Shown here piece after piece: positions 34,869-45,556 of a stretch of DNA of 64,000 nt (the first letter of the stretch is position 1; every line of letters begins with the position of its first letter). The stretch is taken from positions 101,020,210 through 101,084,209 of the forward strand of contig CM061063.1 in NCBI GenBank assembly GCA_030762895.1, read 5' to 3'. Position numbers and translations under genes: made by a program. The notes under the pieces are model-generated. The model was not told the origin of the DNA, did not search any database, and saw only the letters and a list, made by a program, of their open reading frames with translations. This stretch comes from Sophora flavescens (Eukaryota > Streptophyta > Magnoliopsida > Fabales > Fabaceae).

Positions 34869-37800
34869 TCTGACACCCTAATCTCAGGACATCACATGGT
34901 TACCCGTTTGCGGAAATAAAACTTAATTTGCTGGTTGCTTTCGGAAAATCATATTTTCTCAACGTTTATCTTTTCAAAATATGGTGATAAAAAAATTTTC
35001 TTTTCCTCCTTCTTTTAACCTCATAACCATAACAACGTATTCAAATCACACTTAACTACATAATGTATATAAGTCCTTCAACTATACTGCCTCATATTTT
35101 CTCATATAAATCATAATCAACTTTATTCTTAAAACATAACATTACCTAAGCTGGTCGTAACTAACGGACACTACAACCGATAAAAACAGCACAGCATGCC
35201 TCGAACTAGACAGCCTTCATCTTCTTGTAAGGATCATACCCCTCGTACAACTCTGATATGGTTGTAAGGGTGAGACGCCAATATATGGATTTATCACCAT
35301 AACTAAATGCACAACACAAAAGAAGGCACATACACATATACATGTCTATAACAATGTACTCATTCATATTATTTCACATCGTTTATCAATGGGTTTCACA
35401 CCCAACGTACTAATTCATCTTATATCATATCGTTTATCAATGGGTTTCACACCCCAAACATCAACGTTGGAAAACTATGAATGAACACTTCAGTACATCA
35501 TCTAAACATTCATACCTAATCTCATGAGATATCTCCAACCTCGTAAACCTCGTGATGAGTTGATCAGACTCAATTGCCACAGGCATACAGCCACAGGCAC
35601 GCCCATCGCACACTGTCCAACATCGTGGCACAGTGATAACATCGTAGATGGGGCCTCATTGTCCAAACCTTAGGCACAATGAGAACATCTTTGTATGATC
35701 TACCCTGACGCCGCAAGGTAATCCTTCGTTTTATCATGGCACGTCTGCCAAATGCATGCAAGAAAACATTTTGTTCTCAACACTTTTCTTTGTGCTATAT
35801 CTTTATTTGTCAGAGCTCTCAAAAGCTTACAACCCATCATCGTTTTAAACATCTAATGCTCTCAAAAGCATCATCGCTTTAAAACATGGAAGCTCTCAAA
35901 AGCTTATGACTTAACATCATCTTTACGTCTTTTATTAACAACACAGGACCTCAAAGTCCGAGTGCTCAATCACGAAGCCCCTAGACCTTGCAATCAGTCT
36001 TAGGTTCGTGGTAGTAGAAAACAACTTGAAACGTTTTAACTTCTTTAAATAGATACCCAGTTTACAACACAACGAACCTTAATACCCCAACGTCTCGGTT
36101 ATTAATTTCCATATCTTCGTCTTACATCGTTTTACATCTTTCACATCGTATTACATCGTTTTACATCTTTCACATCGTTTTACATCTTTCACATCGTATT
36201 ACATCTTTTACATCGTTTTACATCTTTCACATCGTTTTACATCTTTTTCATCGTTTACATCTTTCATATTGTTTTACATCTTTTACATCATATTACATCT
36301 TTTACATCGTTTTACATCTTTTGCATCGTTTTACATCTTTTGTATCGTATTACATCTTTTACATTGTTTTACATCTTTCACATCGTAGTACATCTTTTAC
36401 ATCTTTTACATCGTCTTACATCTTTTTTGTCTGTGAAAAAACAAATCCAAAATAGGATAACATCATAAGAACACTAGTACCCCGACATCTCGGTTACTAA
36501 GTTCTATATCATCCTTTACGTCATTGAGTAAAACTCATTTACCGAAAATTCTTTCTACTTGAAATTCGTTTATAAAACGTCAATTCATAAAAAAAAATCC
36601 ACTTTTCCTTTGGAAACACATTTTTTCCAAAATAATGTCAAATCATCAACAACTTCTTTTTACTGAAACTTCAACTCTAATAAATCAATTCAGATTAAAT
36701 CTCTTCTCAACATAAGTACTGTTGTTTTTAAACTCTTACCGTAAAAAATTTCGAAACTTGCCGTCGTTTAGCATTTTCAAAGAAAACGTCTTTAAGTCAA
36801 ACTGTGACATTTCTTCTAAAATAATTTTCTTATATAATAAATAAGGTCTTTTCGAATATTAATTTCACAAAATCACTTTTTATAATATTTCGGAATTTCT
36901 TGTGTAAAAATTAGCAGTACTAAAAAAAATTCACGGTTACGCTCTCACTGTGACTCATAAACTTCTTTTATACTAATAAATAATTTAAATAATAATATTT
37001 CTCAAAACTCATTATTTTTCCAAAATCATATTTTCCTCTACTATTATATTCCAACATTCCCCATAAAACGTTGAATATAACTTTCACAGCTTATTAAATC
37101 TTTTATCTGCTTAATCGGTTGTGCACTGACCACTGTCGGGTCTCTCAAACAACATTCAACATTCAACAACATCATCATAATTCTATCACCAGGCAGATCA
37201 TGCATCATAACAACATAATATCCTACTGCAGATAATTAAATAAATTAAAAGCAGATCAAACACTGATACACAGATAACAACACATCATAAACAACATAAA
37301 CAATTAATCACAAACCACATATAAATCATATAAATCACACTACACACAAATAGTTATAGAGAAAAATCCCTCAGGTAAGCTCCCTTACCTCTTGAAGACT
37401 CAACTAACGTTTTCAAACAACCTCCCGATTTAATCCGATTTCCTCCGTCGACTTTAGGTCAAACCAACCCGATTGATTCCTTCAAACAAATTGCAATCAA
37501 ATCAAACCACAACATACTTAACTCATGAGGGTTAGGTTTCGGTCAAAGGCTGACTTTTAGGGTTCAAAATTCTTAAAATTGCTAATCATGATTAAGTCAT
37601 AGATTAAAGGTCCTTAATTAACCTAAATCATAGATTAGTGACTAAACCACTAAGTTTCAAACTCAAAACTTCCTAACTCTTTAAATGGTAGATTCGGCCA
37701 ACACAAGAACATAGGGTTAGGGTTTTTAGTTTGATAAACCAACTTGGATTTATTAAACATACATACTAATAGCTTGATTACTAAGATCATTAATGAAAAC

Positions 37801-39190
37801 TTTGAACAAAACTCATCTAGTTCCAAGAACTAGGATTTCGGCCTTTATGAAACAAATAGGTTAGGGTTTGATTTTTGATCTCAAATACAAGAACTATCAA
37901 GATACTAGAAGATTGAATCATGAATCAAGACATGAAAATGAAACAAAACCTAGGAATACAACTTTGACCTAGATTCGGCCAAATCCAGAAATTAGGGAAA
38001 TAAATTTCTCACGATCTTATGCTTATAGATGATGAAAATAGAGATGATTATAAGATCATATAAATTGGTTTCATGTCAAAAGGATTTTTCTAGAATAAGT
38101 TATGAATTTTTGAATCTAGTTCCATGAACTTTGAATCTTATGAAGAACATGATGATCAAAGGCATAAACTCAAGAATCTTGTGAAGAGAAAAGCTTATAA
38201 TAGCAAGACTAAGAGAGACTACCTCTTTATGATCAAATAAAAGTATGATCTTGATGATGTTCTTCACAAATTTCTCATGGTGTTCTTGAGAAACTTAAGG
38301 AAGAAGATGAACATAGTTAGGGTTTAGAACAGTTTTAGTATTTTGGGTAGATCTCTCAACATACTTGTCCGTTTTGGATGATCTTTATGTCGTTGGAAAT
38401 AAGAGAGAAAGATGAACAACTTTCATGTTGAAAGTTTTACGAGATTCAGAGCAGAAATTGGTCAGAATTTCTAGGCAAAATCTGACGAATTATGAACATT
38501 CATGAATGTTCTTGAAGTTCTTAAGACAAAAGCTTAACTTTGAGAGAAAAATGGCTTGAAAATGGAAATGAAACTTGCTTAAGTGATAAGACATGTTGGA
38601 GCCGTGGGTTTTGGGTAAGGTTTGGTCAACTTTTCCAATGGCATTTGCTTGCAATTGTCATAAAAAGACAAGGGCAAAATGGTCATTTCATAGCAAAAAT
38701 TCACTTTGTCATAAATGCGCCATTATGGCCATTATGACTTAGATAAGCTCGTCATAAATGCTCGTCAAGTCGGTCAAATCCATTATCTCAGCTATGTTGC
38801 CGACTCCGGGTTTCATCTGGCGCGGGTTTTTCCTAAAGCTAATCTCGACGTATACGCCCGCAACAAATATAATATTTTAATTTTTTTACCAAAATTTTCA
38901 AAACTTCTAGTATCGTAGTAAATAAGATAAAAACATTTTTCATCTCGTTCACGACTTAAAATTAGGTCATCTGAGCAGTAAACTTTTACTGTCAGTGAAA
39001 ATCCAAAAAACGGCAGACCGGCTTCCGTCTGAATTTTCAACCAAAAACTTCCCCATAACCTTATGAAAATAAGTATAACAAGGAAATGACCTTGGTTTAT
39101 CCAAAATCATTTTCTAAGTCTCGGATAAAAATATATATTTTTATATATTTATTACCGATATTACAGAGCAGCGAAAATCGGGGTGTTACA
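34869..39190. mobile_element. Large solo-LTR-like insertion C2 (4322 bp) with CCTGC duplication
   Basis: Sister of C1. It ends GGGTGTTACA and starts TCTGACACCC, which looks like a mutated TGTGACACCC, so the terminal TG is lost. CCTGC occurs at 34864-34868 and 39191-39195. Internal phrases shared with C1 lie in the same order and orientation. It contains the minisatellite at 36118-36425 and no coding sequence. Confidence 0.75.
36118..36425. repeat. Minisatellite with 15-18 bp units (ACATCGTTTTACATCTTT)
   Basis: About 17 imperfect units alternate ACATCGTTTT/ACATCGTATT with ACATCTTT(C/T). The half-units are themselves related (ACATC plus T-rich tail). It lies inside insertion C2; the corresponding place in C1 lacks an array of this kind. 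Confidence 0.85.
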
Positions 39191-39306
39191 CCTGCAAGAC
39201 TAGATAAAGCATGTTAGATCTCGACTAACACTTTGTTAAGCAAATTTAATTCTTTTTGTTAATATCAAAACTCAGATTATTAATCTAAATCACTTTGGTT
39301 CCAACA

Positions 39307-39955
39307 GTCTTACGACCCTAAACTTTTTCGAAGAAAATGATAGCTAAAACCAACAAAATATATGTTTAAAAAATAAATAAATAAATTTAAATAATCCAAA
39401 ATAATCCACCGATTGACAACTCCTTATACTGTTATAGAAATAGTATAAGAAAAGTTGTCAATTGATAAAATGATATACATATTGAATATTAAAATATATC
39501 TAAATATTAAAATATAGTGATTGGTTCGGTTCCAAAATAACCGAACTAATGACCATTGGGTTTGGTTCAATTCGGAGCCGTACACAAAAAAGAAAAAAAC
39601 AAACCAATTTAATTGGTTGGTTCGGATTTTCAAATTCATCGAATTATTGGTTCGAGTCTTACGACCCTAAACTTTTTTGAAGAACACGCTAGCTTTGCTA
39701 CCTTTCCTGACTAAAACTATTTAAAAACAAAAAAAAAATATAAACTTTAAAAAGTCAATAACAACATCTGAACCAATTAAAATTGGTTTGGTTTGATTCG
39801 GTTCAAACCGTAAAATATTAAAATATATATATATAAATAAAAACTATATAAAATATTAAGTTTTAAACTATTAAATTATATACATTAAAATATAAGTATA
39901 TAAAAATTAAAACATCAAGAACATGACAACTCTACTTTTACTATTTGTCAATTTA
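39307..39955. repeat. Diverged tandem repeat array, segment 3
   Basis: Array sequence resumes directly after the copia element with TTACGACCCTAAACTTTTTCG, matching the text lost at 19157. It includes a hairpin block (39415-39459) and another unit marker at 39690 (TACCTTTCCTGACTAAAAC). It grades into AT-rich DNA near 39900. Confidence 0.75.
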
Positions 39956-39964
39956 TGATTGGTT

Positions 39965-39990
39965 GACAGTGTAAAAAATTTTACACTGTC
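39965..39990. repeat. 26-bp inverted repeat (GACAGTGTAAAA-AA-TTTTACACTGTC)
   Basis: 12-bp perfect arms around AA, inside the longer phrase ATTGGTTGACAGTG...CAGCGTATACAAATTAAA. A degenerate second copy lies at about 40305-40360 in the same orientation. Such ends are common in small transposons of legumes, but no full element could be delimited. Confidence 0.6.
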
Positions 39991-40207
39991 AGCGTATACA
40001 AATTAAATTCAAAAAAAAGTATTAGCACAATAAAAATTATTAAAAAAAATTAAAGAATTAAGGAAAACGTAAAAAAAATCGAAATATTAAAAAAAAATAA
40101 AAAAAGTAAACAAAATTAATTTATTTTAAAAAAAGAATTAAAAAAAATAAACATAAAAAAATTTTAAAAAGTAAAAAAAAAGTTTAAAAAAATCTTGGAT
40201 CTGACAC

Positions 40208-40244
40208 GTGTCCGGTTACTGTTCCTGTAACAGTAACCGGACAC
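40208..40244. repeat. Perfect 16-bp-stem hairpin
   Basis: Arms GTGTCCGGTTACTGTT and AACAGTAACCGGACAC flank the 5-nt loop CCTGT. The stem top (ACTGTT/AACAGT) matches the hairpin block of the tandem array, so it is probably a further diverged array unit. Confidence 0.85.
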
Positions 40245-40360
40245 TTCCCAATTGTATATGTGTATTGATAAGCTTAACAATCTCTCGCATAATGATTTGT
40301 GATTGATTGACAATATAAAAAAACTTTGCATTGTTTGTGCATATCAATTAAACTCGATAA

Positions 40361-41100
40361 AATTATATTTTTGACAATTTCATTTCTAGTAATATTTGTT
40401 CCTTGTCCTTATAAATGGGAATAAAATTTTCAACTTTTAGACATTTGGCTTAAGGAATGTTTTATTCCTCCGGAATCTTGTTGCCATGAATATTTCTTTC
40501 TCACCCTCACATATAGGAATACAATCTTCATGTTTTATTTACAAAATTTATTCTTGGGCATATTTTATATATGAAAATAATTTTTTATCTTTTGTACTAA
40601 ACATGTAAAAGTTTTATTCTCAATTCTCATCCCACTTTCCCATGAAAATCAAAATATGCTTGATATTAAACAGCACATGGATTCACAAATTTTATTCTAA
40701 GACTTTTTTATGCAAGAGAAAGATTTTTTTATCTCTTATACTGAACATGATAAACTTTTATTCTCACTCGACTTTCCCAGGAATATTAAAATATAAATGA
40801 TACCAAACACTACCTTAAGAGATTATATTTTCAACATCATCTTCGGCACACTCACTATTGTTAGTTACAGTTCATATAAGCTTTATTAAATAGGGAGCGA
40901 ACATATATGATTTATTTATTTTCATATAATTTTTACCTAATAATAAAAAATATATTAAAAAGAATATATTACTAGTATTATTCTTGGGACTAAGTCTTCA
41001 AGAGAATATCCGAGAGCAGTAGTTGAGACAGAATCTCAACGACCAACTTTATTAGGGAAATTTGCATACATATCGCTCACCGTGCACCACTAAGGATAAC
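40361..41100. other. AT-rich intergenic DNA, no gene seen
   Basis: Low-GC sequence with two loosely similar passages (ATTTTATTCTCA...CATGAAAATC at 40610 and 40750). No frame, repeat edge or RNA gene could be supported. Confidence 0.4.
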
Positions 41101-41110
41101 CGTAGATCAA

Positions 41111-41870
41111 ATGGTTTCACACAATATTATGATACACCCGCCCACATCATATATTTTTTCATTCATTCTCTCTTCTCTTTTTCACTCTCGATACTTTCAT
41201 CTCCGCCCCTCCTTCGTCCATCTCTGTCGTGACGGCGCCAGAGAGACTGTGTTCCTGCCAGAAAGAGTATGGTTCGCAGTGGCTGGTGGTTTTCGGTTGC
41301 GAAGGCCGTTGATGGAGACGCTACGACTGACTTGCGGTGTTATAGGTGGAGATGGGTGTTCGCAGCTTCGGTTCTCCAGTAGATCGGTGGTGGTGTTAGG
41401 CCATTGTGGAAGCCTCAAGTGGAGAAGGGAGGCTAACGCGAGTTCTCTGATTTCTGGGTTGTCTCGCATGGTGGTTTTGGGTTTACGAGGGAAATGGTGC
41501 CTTGAACGTGATGGCGGCGTGGATGAATCATGGCGGGACCACTTTCTAGAACGTTCTCAAGGAGCTGATAGGGAAAGGTGGGTGAAATTCGAATTCCATT
41601 GACCGAAATCTCGAGGAAGAGGATGGTTCAGTGATTTCGGTCCCGGCGAGATCTGGACTGCAACGGTGATGCGGTGAGTCACGCGGCGGTGCACGACGGT
41701 TTCTGTCAAAGACGAGGTGGGGACGACGCTTGAGTGGCTGGTCTGTGTGGCTATGGCTGATTCGTGATGGTGGCTGAGGAGATGACGTGCGAAGAGGAGG
41801 TATTCAGTTTCTCGGATTCACGGTGGTTGATGGCGGTATTCTAACGCCCATCGTGACAGAGACAGATGAG
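41111..41870 (+). other. GC-rich island with an unrecognised 163-codon open frame
   Basis: The frame 41111-41602 starts in an AT/CT-rich leader and then passes through markedly GC-rich sequence, unlike its surroundings. The translation has many Arg/Gly/Leu and no domain I recognise. The GC-rich character continues past the stop to about 41860. It may be a captured gene fragment, the 5' part of a host gene, or part of an unclassified element. I do not claim it is a gene. Confidence 0.25.
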
Positions 41871-42504
41871 GAAAAGCGAGACAGGGACTGGGCATCTGAG
41901 TAAGAAAGAGGTAGAAAGATTAGTGTTGACAGTGTATCATAAGATTCATGGAACTTCACTTGATCTACGATTATCCATAGTGGTAAATGGTGATCGATAT
42001 GGCAACCTTGCTCACCCTAGAATTCACCCATCATTCAATCCCTTAACTTTTGTGCAAGTCTGAGGCCATTAAAGCCTCATGATTCTGCTTTTACATTGTA
42101 TAAAAATCTAAATTACAACAAAATCTTTTGATGGATGTCCCAACTTGACCAAACATCATCTTTCACTAAACCATCACATGTCACTTGCATTAGTTAGCAC
42201 AAGACCCATCCACATCAACCTTACAAAAGTCATCTGGAAGGGAGCGACACAACCATACACCTCTCAATTCATGTGGTTCTCATTTCAACCAACAACACAA
42301 TTTTAACATAATTTTCCATGATCAATCGGGTATAGCTAAGCGGAGGGCATAGTGGGCAAGCTGAGAGGTCGGTCGCACAGTTGAGAACACAATGGGTAAG
42401 CTTAGAGGTCATCCATATGGTATAAGGAAACACTCATTCCCTTTTAATTTTAAAATTTCAAATATTTTTATATTTCAAATTATATCATTTAGATTCTATC
42501 AATT

Positions 42505-42536
<32 letters not shown>
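41871..42536. other. Intergenic sequence ending in a TA repeat
   Basis: No gene is recognised. Near 42330-42420 a phrase of the form AAGCNGAGAGGTC...GTGGGCAAGCT recurs two or three times imperfectly. The last 26 bases (42511-42536) are an AT dinucleotide run that abuts viral sequence. Confidence 0.4.
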
Positions 42537-43484
42537 TCTTGAAGTATTTGTATTAGTTTTTGATCCTTCAGGAGTTCTAAAGGATGCAGTTCTAGTAGAA
42601 TTGCTTCTACTAAAGGGAGCAAAACTAATAGAAATATTTCCTGAAGAATATTCAATGGGAACAGACATTACAGAAGGTTTTGGCTCCTCAGGAGGCAGAA
42701 TCTCTTGTAAATTCCATTCTAAATTTCTCGAGACTTCATTATGGTTAAGTCTTCGAGGTGTAATAGCATTTGATTTTTGAAGATTTACTTGCAAGAGCAA
42801 GGTATCTTCTTTTGATGAAATATTTAAAGCTTTTGGAGAAATATTTGTTTTCATAGCTTTGTAATATATTTTATATATTACAGCCATGGGGTAGGAATTG
42901 GGATTCCAAATTCCTTCTTTGATTTTAATATCCAATTTTATATTATGTTTATTTTTTCCAAGGCTCTCCAGAGACATGGTGTAATTTGGAAAATTGTTGA
43001 AAAAAGTGGGACCATCATGAAGATTGGTCTCAATTATTGAAAGAATTTGATCATCGAACCTAGCAGGCCGAGTATCTCTTAAACATACACACACTAGGGT
43101 GTCTATGCCTAATTGGTGCAAAGGTTTAATAGCCACCTGGATTAAACCAATATGCAAAAATTTATATTTTTGTTTGTGATCTTTAAGCATAGATAAATTC
43201 AAGAGATTTAAAGATTCTTGAGTTTTATCTACCTTAATGGTATATTCAGTAGTTTTAATAATGAAATCAGATTTAAATTTATCTAATAATTTTGTCTTAT
43301 ATATTTCAGAAACATTTAATGGAGGGATACTCCAATTGTGGAGCTTCTGCTCTATATCAGGCAAAATTATTTGTTGTTCATTTATCAAAGATGAATTTAA
43401 ACTTTCATTTTGAAAACTAGATTCCCCTAGTTCTTCTATTTTCTCTTTACCCTTTTTAGAAATCATCTTAAGGAGGCTAGACAT
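42489..43484 (-). CDS. Viral movement protein, 3' end at the integration junction
   Basis: 331 codons, open throughout. The centre has the 30K-superfamily movement protein pattern, with hydrophobic strands around FLHIGLIQVAIKPLH and LVCVCLRDTR, and a later segment with NPNSYPMAVIYKIYYK. In the virus it would modify plasmodesmata for cell-to-cell spread. The last residues are repeats of Ile-Tyr encoded by the TA run, so the true C-terminus or its fusion to the coat protein lies at the other end of the insertion. In florendoviruses the movement protein heads the long polyprotein; here integration separated it. No internal stop is seen. Confidence 0.85.
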
Positions 43485-43678
43485 AGTGATCTAAACCCTA
43501 AAGCTCTAGTACTTATGAAGGAGACTGAATTTGACCTTACCAACACCGAGACCACCAAGCTTACCAACGGTTTTACTACCCTGTTCGTCGGGATTTACGA
43601 CCGGGAACATCCTTACAAGCTGACCAACGCTGCAAGAAGGGACAACTCAAACTCAATATAAGTACCAGAACCCTAAGG

Positions 43679-43690
43679 CTCTGATACCAG
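43679..43690 (-). other. Viral primer-binding site, tRNA-Met type
   Basis: The minus strand reads TGGTATCAGAGC, the initiator-Met complement used by caulimovirids as the start of minus-strand DNA synthesis and as nucleotide 1 of the genome map. It lies in the leader, about 195 nt before the movement protein ATG. Confidence 0.88.
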
Positions 43691-43786
43691 AATGCCACTA
43701 TGGATCATTTCACAAAGAGATGTTAGAGAAAACAAGTTGAAAATATGAAAATCAGAGTAAGAAATGAAAGTACAATATCAAACTAT

Positions 43787-43792
43787 TTTATT
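43787..43792 (-). terminator. Candidate viral polyadenylation signal (AATAAA)
   Basis: AATAAA on the minus strand about 200 nt downstream of the TATA box and upstream of the primer site. The spacing resembles that of Cauliflower mosaic virus, where the signal is skipped once and used after a full circle. Confidence 0.5.
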
Positions 43793-43990
43793 TTGATACA
43801 AATATTACAAAGCTTGAACACTACAAGCTTGAAATATTACAAGATTTTGAATATTTTGAAGAACTTAAAAAGAAACTTACTCTCGAAAGAAACTTGTACA
43901 AACTTCAGATCACTACAAGATTACAAAAGCAAGAAGATTAGTAAGCTCTGAGGAAGGTAAATCGTGTCTTGAACTGAGTCTTGAAGCTTC

Positions 43991-44000
43991 CTTATATAGA
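43991..44000 (-). promoter_or_regulatory. Viral TATA box (TCTATATAAG)
   Basis: The minus strand reads CCTCTATATAAGGAAGC, a strong plant TATA context, at the expected place upstream of the leader. Transcription would start about 30 nt further, near 43965. Confidence 0.65.
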
Positions 44001-44299
44001 GGGAGGAGGCCTTCAACTGAAACACGGATTTGAAATTTTTGGAATCCGGAAAGCAGGTACTATTTTACTTTTGACTTCTGGTACCAACTTTCACTGTTGA
44101 AATTTGCTTTTGTCTGCCATGAAGATTCGTCGACACTACACGACAAACAACTTTTCTTTTCAAAAGTAGCACGGCACATGGGCGACCGCATTTGTGTCCA
44201 AAGGACGCTACTTTAATTTTCAGAGTGGATATCTTGAATAGAAACTTTGTCGGTCATCTACTTATCCACAAGGGAGATGCGACAAAATCCAATTTTGAT

Positions 44300-45556
44300 T
44301 TAGTCAAAAAATCCTACATCCGGATCATTGTTTTCCAGATAAGGATTATAATCAAATTCTTCTTCATTTAAAGTTGGCTCTTCATCTTCATTATCTGATC
44401 CTACTGTTGATAATGCTTCCAAGAGCATTTTCTTGAGCTCTGCTGGGGAAGAAACATTCATATTAACAGAATAGGGAGGCAATGGTTGGGAAGAACCCAC
44501 AACTTCTTTCCCTTTTGAAGAGGGAGAATTGGCTGGAGTAATGGACGAGGGGAGTCTCCTCTTTTGCAGTCCATACATTTTCCATGTTGCAAATTTTTCA
44601 AGAACAAAATTTTCATTAAATTTCCTCCACCAAGAAACTGTTGCGGTGGAGAAAATATACTTTGGAAAAGGTTCAGGAAGGTGAGCATGATATTCATAAT
44701 TGAATTTTAACAACCATGCAATCCCAAACTGGGCACAAAAGTGTAATAATTTTGCATGAACTGGGATTTTAGGAGTCAATGTTTTATATTCAAGGTATGT
44801 AGAATAAAGAGAATTTGGGAGAATTTCCACGGATAAACCCTGCTCCCAAAACCATTCCAAAAACCAAGATGGATAGATGGATTGGTTACTGATAATGTTA
44901 AAGTAGAATGAATGTTTGGGATTAGGGATACAAAGGAAGAAATCCCAGGCATTTTCATAATCCCAATAATTATAAACTGGTGGGTCGAAGACCCTAGAAA
45001 ATCTTTTGGGCTTATTTGGTCTTTGACCCCAATCAGAAAGAGTCAAAACTTTCAATATTTTACACTGGGAATACGCCACTATTCCTAGTGCACCTTCATT
45101 TTCATTTTGATTAATTTCCACAGACTTTGAATCTATTAACACATATTGATAAAAGGCTAAGGGTTTGTCTGTTCCATGTGTATTGATCCAGCCAAAACCC
45201 TTTTGAAAAAGTTGTGCTAATAAATCCCAAGGCTCATTTTTAATGGGATCACCCATTTCTGGCCCCAAAAGCATATTTTTTACACAAAATGATTTTAATT
45301 TGCAAGAGAGAGGCTCTCTTTCAACAATTTGGGTATTTTGTGGGGAATTTTGTGGTTTTCCAAGGAGAGAGAATTTATTTGAGGTTGCAATTTGGGCTTT
45401 TGAGGAAGATGTGTTTGGAAGGCTTGTTTTGGCAATTTGGGCTGCCGATGGGGCAAATGAATCAGGTGTTAAGGCTTTTGACAAAGATTTTGATTGTTGG
45501 TTTGTCGCAGGGGAGGCCCTACCACTAATTGACCAGCCACGGGCCTTTGATGCCAT
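44300..45556 (-). CDS. Viral ORF2, protein of unknown function
   Basis: 418 codons without a stop. The ATG follows the polyprotein TAA directly (TAAATG), which suggests coupled reinitiation. The N-terminal 100 residues are Ser/Ala/Lys-rich and probably disordered. A middle part (about 105-330) is rich in Trp, Tyr and Phe and looks globular. The C-terminus is strongly acidic (DNEDEEP and similar). I recognise no enzymatic motif. Florendoviruses, as described, carry a second ORF of unknown function here, and position and size fit. It could be a silencing suppressor or transactivator analogue, but nothing in the sequence shows this. Confidence 0.75.
   Translation of the reverse strand: MASKARGWSISGRASPATNQQSKSLSKALTPDSFAPSAAQIAKTSLPNTSSSKAQIATSNKFSLLGKPQNSPQNTQIVEREPLSCKLKSFCVKNMLLGPEMGDPIKNEPWDLLAQLFQKGFGWINTHGTDKPLAFYQYVLIDSKSVEINQNENEGALGIVAYSQCKILKVLTLSDWGQRPNKPKRFSRVFDPPVYNYWDYENAWDFFLCIPNPKHSFYFNIISNQSIYPSWFLEWFWEQGLSVEILPNSLYSTYLEYKTLTPKIPVHAKLLHFCAQFGIAWLLKFNYEYHAHLPEPFPKYIFSTATVSWWRKFNENFVLEKFATWKMYGLQKRRLPSSITPANSPSSKGKEVVGSSQPLPPYSVNMNVSSPAELKKMLLEALSTVGSDNEDEEPTLNEEEFDYNPYLENNDPDVGFFD

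Larger units (their letters stand above)
19158..39306 (-). mobile_element. SIRE1/Maximus-type Ty1/copia retrotransposon with env-like ORF, containing two nested insertions
   Basis: LTRs at 19158-20700 and 33437-39306 start TGAAGTTGACAC and end GGTTCCAACA. GTCTT flanks the whole element (19153-19157 and 39307-39311). On the minus strand the order is 5' LTR, initiator-Met-type primer site, gag, protease, integrase, reverse transcriptase, RNase H, an env-like frame, a strong polypurine tract, and the 3' LTR. Integrase before reverse transcriptase marks Ty1/copia, and the long extra frame after pol is the SIRE/Maximus hallmark. The 20,149-bp span falls to about 11.8 kb without the two 4-kb insertions and their duplications. 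Coding regions carry several stops and frameshifts, so it is not autonomous now. Confidence 0.92.
33437..39306 (-). repeat. 5' LTR of the SIRE1-like element, interrupted by insertion C2
   Basis: LTR sequence runs 33437-34868, is broken by a 4322-bp insertion, and resumes at 39191-39306 after one copy of the CCTGC duplication. It is collinear with the left LTR on both sides of the break. GTCTT follows at 39307. Confidence 0.9.
43485..44299 (-). promoter_or_regulatory. Viral intergenic region and leader
   Basis: About 815 nt between ORF2 and the movement protein. In transcription order it holds a TATA box (43991-44000), a candidate polyadenylation signal (43787-43792), and the tRNA-Met site (43679-43690). 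This is the usual caulimovirid order, which gives a terminally redundant genomic RNA. No long reading frame is present on the minus strand. Confidence 0.7.

Noticed and set aside
36118..36425. CRISPR-like array
   Set aside because: Units are contiguous without unique spacers and lie in plant mobile DNA; it is a minisatellite.
44300..45556. ORF2 of the viral insertion as a host gene
   Set aside because: It directly follows the viral polyprotein stop on the same strand and precedes the viral promoter region, so it belongs to the virus.
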